Of a stretch of 43,337 bases of DNA, positions 40,629 to 43,337 are shown in pieces. Numbering within the stretch: position 1 is the first letter of the stretch; the number at the start of each line of letters is the position of its first letter. A program made the position numbers and the translations under genes. Below the pieces are notes generated by a model that was not told the DNA's origin, did not search any database, and saw only the letters and a program-made list of their open reading frames with translations. Origin of the DNA: an uncultured Lachnospiraceae bacterium (GTDB taxonomy: Bacteria > Bacillota > Clostridia > Lachnospirales > Lachnospiraceae); contig CAJUNN010000023.1 of NCBI GenBank assembly GCA_910587955.1, positions 1 to 43,337 of the forward strand. Reading direction: 5' to 3'.

Positions 40629-43154
40629 TCAGCGCAGCTTCTCTCCCGCCGCACTCTCAAAGAAAACGCCTCCTAACTGCCTCTCTTCGGAAAGCGTATT
40701 CCGGCCGCCGGAAAACCCGGCCTGCAGCAATGCCAGAAGGTCCTCCCACAAAAATAGCTGAGCATGGCAGCAGGCATTCCGCTTCTCGGTGCAATAGGCC
40801 AGCTTTTTGCGAAAAGCAGCCCACCAGGCGGCGTCCAGGGAACCCTCGCCCCTGGCCTTCAGGATTTCTGTAATTTCTTCTGCATATTTCCGGAGAAGGA
40901 AATGTATGGTGCCCAGCATCAAATCCTGCTTTCTGGCATCCCGGAGTTTCAGCTCCCGCCCCCTGCGAGTGTCCAGGTTATGTGACGGAAACTGCTTTTT
41001 CAGCCCCTCTGCAAAACAGTCCTGAACCTGCAGCTCCAAAGCCTTGCAGAATAAAATGGCGCAGCAGGAGGCATCCAGCTCTTCTTTCCAAGCGAAAAAA
41101 GGCTTCAGAAGATTGTAAAGCCGGATTCCAAATCTAAGATTCTTTTTAATATCCCTGGGAAGTCCCTCAAATTCCTCTTGATTTCGGAATCCGAACGCCC
41201 AAAGCTCCTCTTCCCGGAAATCTCTGTCCAGAAATCCCTCCTGTATCAGATTATTTAAAAAGCCTTCCGTGTCTAAAGAATATTCCAGGTTTCCATCCTC
41301 ATCCTCCCGTTTCGTTCCGGGAAATGAGGAAGTCCCCGGCATCTGTCCAAGGGCTCTTTGCAGATTCTGTTCCTTTTTCTCCGGTTCCAGATGGCTTCCC
41401 TGCAAAGCCGCAATTTCTTTCAATGCAAAGGTATCCATGACCGCCTTCATCTCACGGATATACCGATTCGCCTCCCAGGCCCGGATATCACCGATGACAT
41501 ACAGACGGTACTTTGCCCTGGTAACGGCTACATTGACAATGTTGCTGTTCACCCAGCGGACGGCCCCGACAGAATTCTTCCCCGTATCACAGCCCAGAAG
41601 AAAAATCACCTGGTCCGCTTCCTTTCCCTGAAAGGTGTGGACCGTACCGGTATTTTCACCCAGCCACCGCTCCGTCTCGGGGCTCTGATTCAAACAGGAG
41701 TTCCGGTTCTTTCCGCAATAATCCTTCACGTATTTCCGCAGACCGTAAACCACCGATTTAAAGGGACTGATCACATAGAGGCTGGGGAATTCTTCTTTTT
41801 CAAAGGCTGACTCCAGAATTTTACAGGCAGCCGTCCCCTGTTCCTCCACAAAATGGTCCTTCTTCCCATTTTCTATCCCGCTTACATTGATCCACTGAGA
41901 TTTTTTGCAGGCAAAATTCCGCTCTTTCTCCTCTCCGGGAGGAAGTGTCTGCTGCTTCATCATTCCCCCATAGGAAATCCGGTTAGAAATCTCATACATA
42001 GGCGAAATGCACCTGCGGTGGACCAGCAGAGGACACCCCACCCATTCCGGATGGTCCGTGCCGTTTTCCAGATAGGTTCCGAATGGATTGTAAACATCCG
42101 CGCACGTCTGAACGGACAGGGACTTATCCTGATAGTGGCGGTAAAGCTCTTCCGTATAGGACTTTTTAAGCAAAGCCAGTTCATCTGTCACCACCGGCTC
42201 TACCTGCCTGGGATCCCCCACAATCACCGCTCTCCTGGAACGGTAAAGTGCTCCCACTGCCATCTGGGGCTGGGCCTGTCCGGCCTCGTCCACCACCAGC
42301 GTGCCGATAATTCCCGGTTTCTTTACATCCTTAAGAAGCGACCCTATGGAGGCAAAGGTTGAGGATATCACAGGCACCAGAAGAAACAGTGTCTGATAGA
42401 GGGCGCCGGCCATAGCCTCCCGGTCTTCCCGGTGAAAAGAAACCCGGGCTTTGTCTTCGTTGACCTCCAGACCCCAATACTGGCCTAAGATTGTAAAATT
42501 GTCCCGGCAGCTTCTGGAGCTTACAATAAATTCCCGTGTCACCTGCAGGGCATGGTACAAAAGCTTTTCCCGCTCCCGGTCATAGTACTCCGTAGTCCAG
42601 GGATTGGTAAGCTGCGCTTTCAAAGCTTCCCTCTCCTCACCAGAAAGAAGGGCAGAAACAAAATCCTCATCCAGCAGAGTTCCCCTGTGGGCGTCTTCCT
42701 GTTCCCGGAATGCTGCCGCCTCACTCTCCCAATGCCGGCGCAGCTTTTCTACGGTTTCCCCGGCGGATTTTAACTCCCCTCTCCAGGCTTCTATTAAGTC
42801 CCGGGATTTCTTTTCCTGCTGTTCCAGATCCCGAAGACGGGAGTATTCTTTCTCAAGCTTTCCTTCCAGAAACCCGCTTTGCCTCTCCTGATCTTGAAGT
42901 TCCTTCTCAAGCTCCATGATTCTTAGCTCTGCCCCGGCAGCCTCTTCCTCAAGCTCTTCCGCCTGCCTTTTGTAAGCTTCCGCCAGATTCTGCGCATCTT
43001 CATACTTCCTTTTGGAAAAGAGCTTTGTCAAAAATCCTACGGAGTTCCGGGTTTCCAGCGCCCGCTCCCATGCGTCAAGGACCGCTTCCTTCTGCTTTTT
43101 CCATGTCTCCTTCCAGGTATCCAGATGCGCCCGAAGCCCGGCCTGCTTCCTCAT
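40629..43154 (-). CDS. Superfamily-1 (UPF1/DNA2-like) helicase with HEPN-like C-terminus, 5' end missing
   Basis: From the first ATG this is 841 aa, but the same frame is open to a stop at 43290-43292 without a usable start. Residues 40-155 form a long coiled coil, as found inserted between motifs I and II in this family. Motif II is LVVDEAGQAQPQ (D289-E-A-G), motif III VGDPRQ (312-317), motif V TVHTFQGKEAD (504-514) and motif VI NVAVTRAKYRLYVIGD (541-556). The Walker A motif, expected upstream, is absent. The C-terminal region (about 690-815) is helical and holds R792-N-A-C-C-H797, the Rx4H pattern of HEPN ribonucleases. The missing front and the foreign sequence beyond 43290 suggest disruption by an insertion sequence. 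Related proteins often belong to phage defence; that is inference. Confidence 0.75.
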   Translation of the reverse strand: MRKQAGLRAHLDTWKETWKKQKEAVLDAWERALETRNSVGFLTKLFSKRKYEDAQNLAEAYKRQAEELEEEAAGAELRIMELEKELQDQERQSGFLEGKLEKEYSRLRDLEQQEKKSRDLIEAWRGELKSAGETVEKLRRHWESEAAAFREQEDAHRGTLLDEDFVSALLSGEEREALKAQLTNPWTTEYYDREREKLLYHALQVTREFIVSSRSCRDNFTILGQYWGLEVNEDKARVSFHREDREAMAGALYQTLFLLVPVISSTFASIGSLLKDVKKPGIIGTLVVDEAGQAQPQMAVGALYRSRRAVIVGDPRQVEPVVTDELALLKKSYTEELYRHYQDKSLSVQTCADVYNPFGTYLENGTDHPEWVGCPLLVHRRCISPMYEISNRISYGGMMKQQTLPPGEEKERNFACKKSQWINVSGIENGKKDHFVEEQGTAACKILESAFEKEEFPSLYVISPFKSVVYGLRKYVKDYCGKNRNSCLNQSPETERWLGENTGTVHTFQGKEADQVIFLLGCDTGKNSVGAVRWVNSNIVNVAVTRAKYRLYVIGDIRAWEANRYIREMKAVMDTFALKEIAALQGSHLEPEKKEQNLQRALGQMPGTSSFPGTKREDEDGNLEYSLDTEGFLNNLIQEGFLDRDFREEELWAFGFRNQEEFEGLPRDIKKNLRFGIRLYNLLKPFFAWKEELDASCCAILFCKALELQVQDCFAEGLKKQFPSHNLDTRRGRELKLRDARKQDLMLGTIHFLLRKYAEEITEILKARGEGSLDAAWWAAFRKKLAYCTEKRNACCHAQLFLWEDLLALLQAGFSGGRNTLSEERQLGGVFFESAAGEKLR

Positions 43155-43292
43155 TTCTTCCTGTAAGTTTCTCTCCAGGCCCTGCAGCTTTTCCCTGCAT
43201 GTCTCTCTTTCTTCGGACAGAGCCGCCAGTCTTTTCCCTTCCGCATCTATGGAAGCCTCACAGTGCGCCGCGTTTTCCCGGCTCTGGATCTA

Positions 43293-43337
43293 TGTCAATA
43301 CTTTGGACAAAAAAAGTCGAAAGATTATGCTGTTTTT
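43293..43337. mobile_element. Probable end of an insertion sequence cutting the helicase gene
   Basis: From TGTCAATACTTTGGACA onward the sequence becomes AT-rich and stops continuing the helicase frame (in-frame TAG at 43290-43292). A TG-type start with this composition is what the terminal repeat of an IS looks like. Only 45 bases lie in the window, so the family cannot be named. Confidence 0.4.

Overview
The window reads as chromosomal DNA of an anaerobic Firmicute of the class Clostridia, most like the family Lachnospiraceae. This is judged from the A/V-type ATPase operon, the HflK/HflC pair, strong AGGAGG-type ribosome sites, housekeeping promoters of the TTGACA-17-TATAAT type, and the general look of the proteins. 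The species cannot be fixed from the sequence alone. Almost all genes lie on the minus strand; only a MATE transporter, a PLP-dependent aminotransferase/decarboxylase and one short orphan frame lie on the plus strand.

Layout from left to right. 1-3.3 kb: a small membrane-anchored protein, a YbjQ-type protein with a C-terminal zinc ribbon, and a secreted D-Ala-D-Ala carboxypeptidase. 3.5-7.3 kb: a 43-codon small gene, malic enzyme, a gene-poor gap with an orphan frame and a perfect 16-bp inverted repeat, citrate synthase and a DUF212/PAP2-like membrane protein. 7.3-15.9 kb: a complete nine-gene V-type ATPase operon transcribed G-C-I-K-F-E-A-B-D. 16-21.1 kb: rpsU, alaS and hflKC, each with a near-consensus promoter. 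21.3-23.9 kb: MATE transporter and an SH3-NlpC/P60 cell-wall hydrolase.

24.0-28.4 kb is a visibly AT-richer accessory island. It holds a self-regulated ABC export module (HTH regulator, DUF1648-type small membrane protein, ATPase, permease), a TnpV transposon protein and an XRE-type regulator that seems to have lost its recognition helix by an internal deletion. 28.5-31.9 kb carries purC-purB and a Ca/Na antiporter; 31.9-34.3 kb an amino-acid ABC importer.

34.4-39.4 kb is the most unusual region: a three-gene cytosolic module made of an 850-aa DUF5717-like protein, a lidless Hsp70-like protein with a degenerate nucleotide site, and a TPR protein. Between its first and second genes lie four tandem ~115-bp repeats plus a partial fifth, each with a strong hairpin. 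Single, diverged copies of the same repeat fill the purC/purB and purB/antiporter gaps, and its terminal sequence recurs in the hflK leader, so this is a dispersed intercistronic repeat family whose end sits just before start codons. 39.5-40.6 kb is a CobD/HisC-like PLP enzyme. 40.6-43.3 kb is a superfamily-1 helicase with a C-terminal HEPN-like RNx3H motif; its front part, with the Walker A region, is missing and replaced near 43.29 kb by what looks like the end of an insertion sequence.
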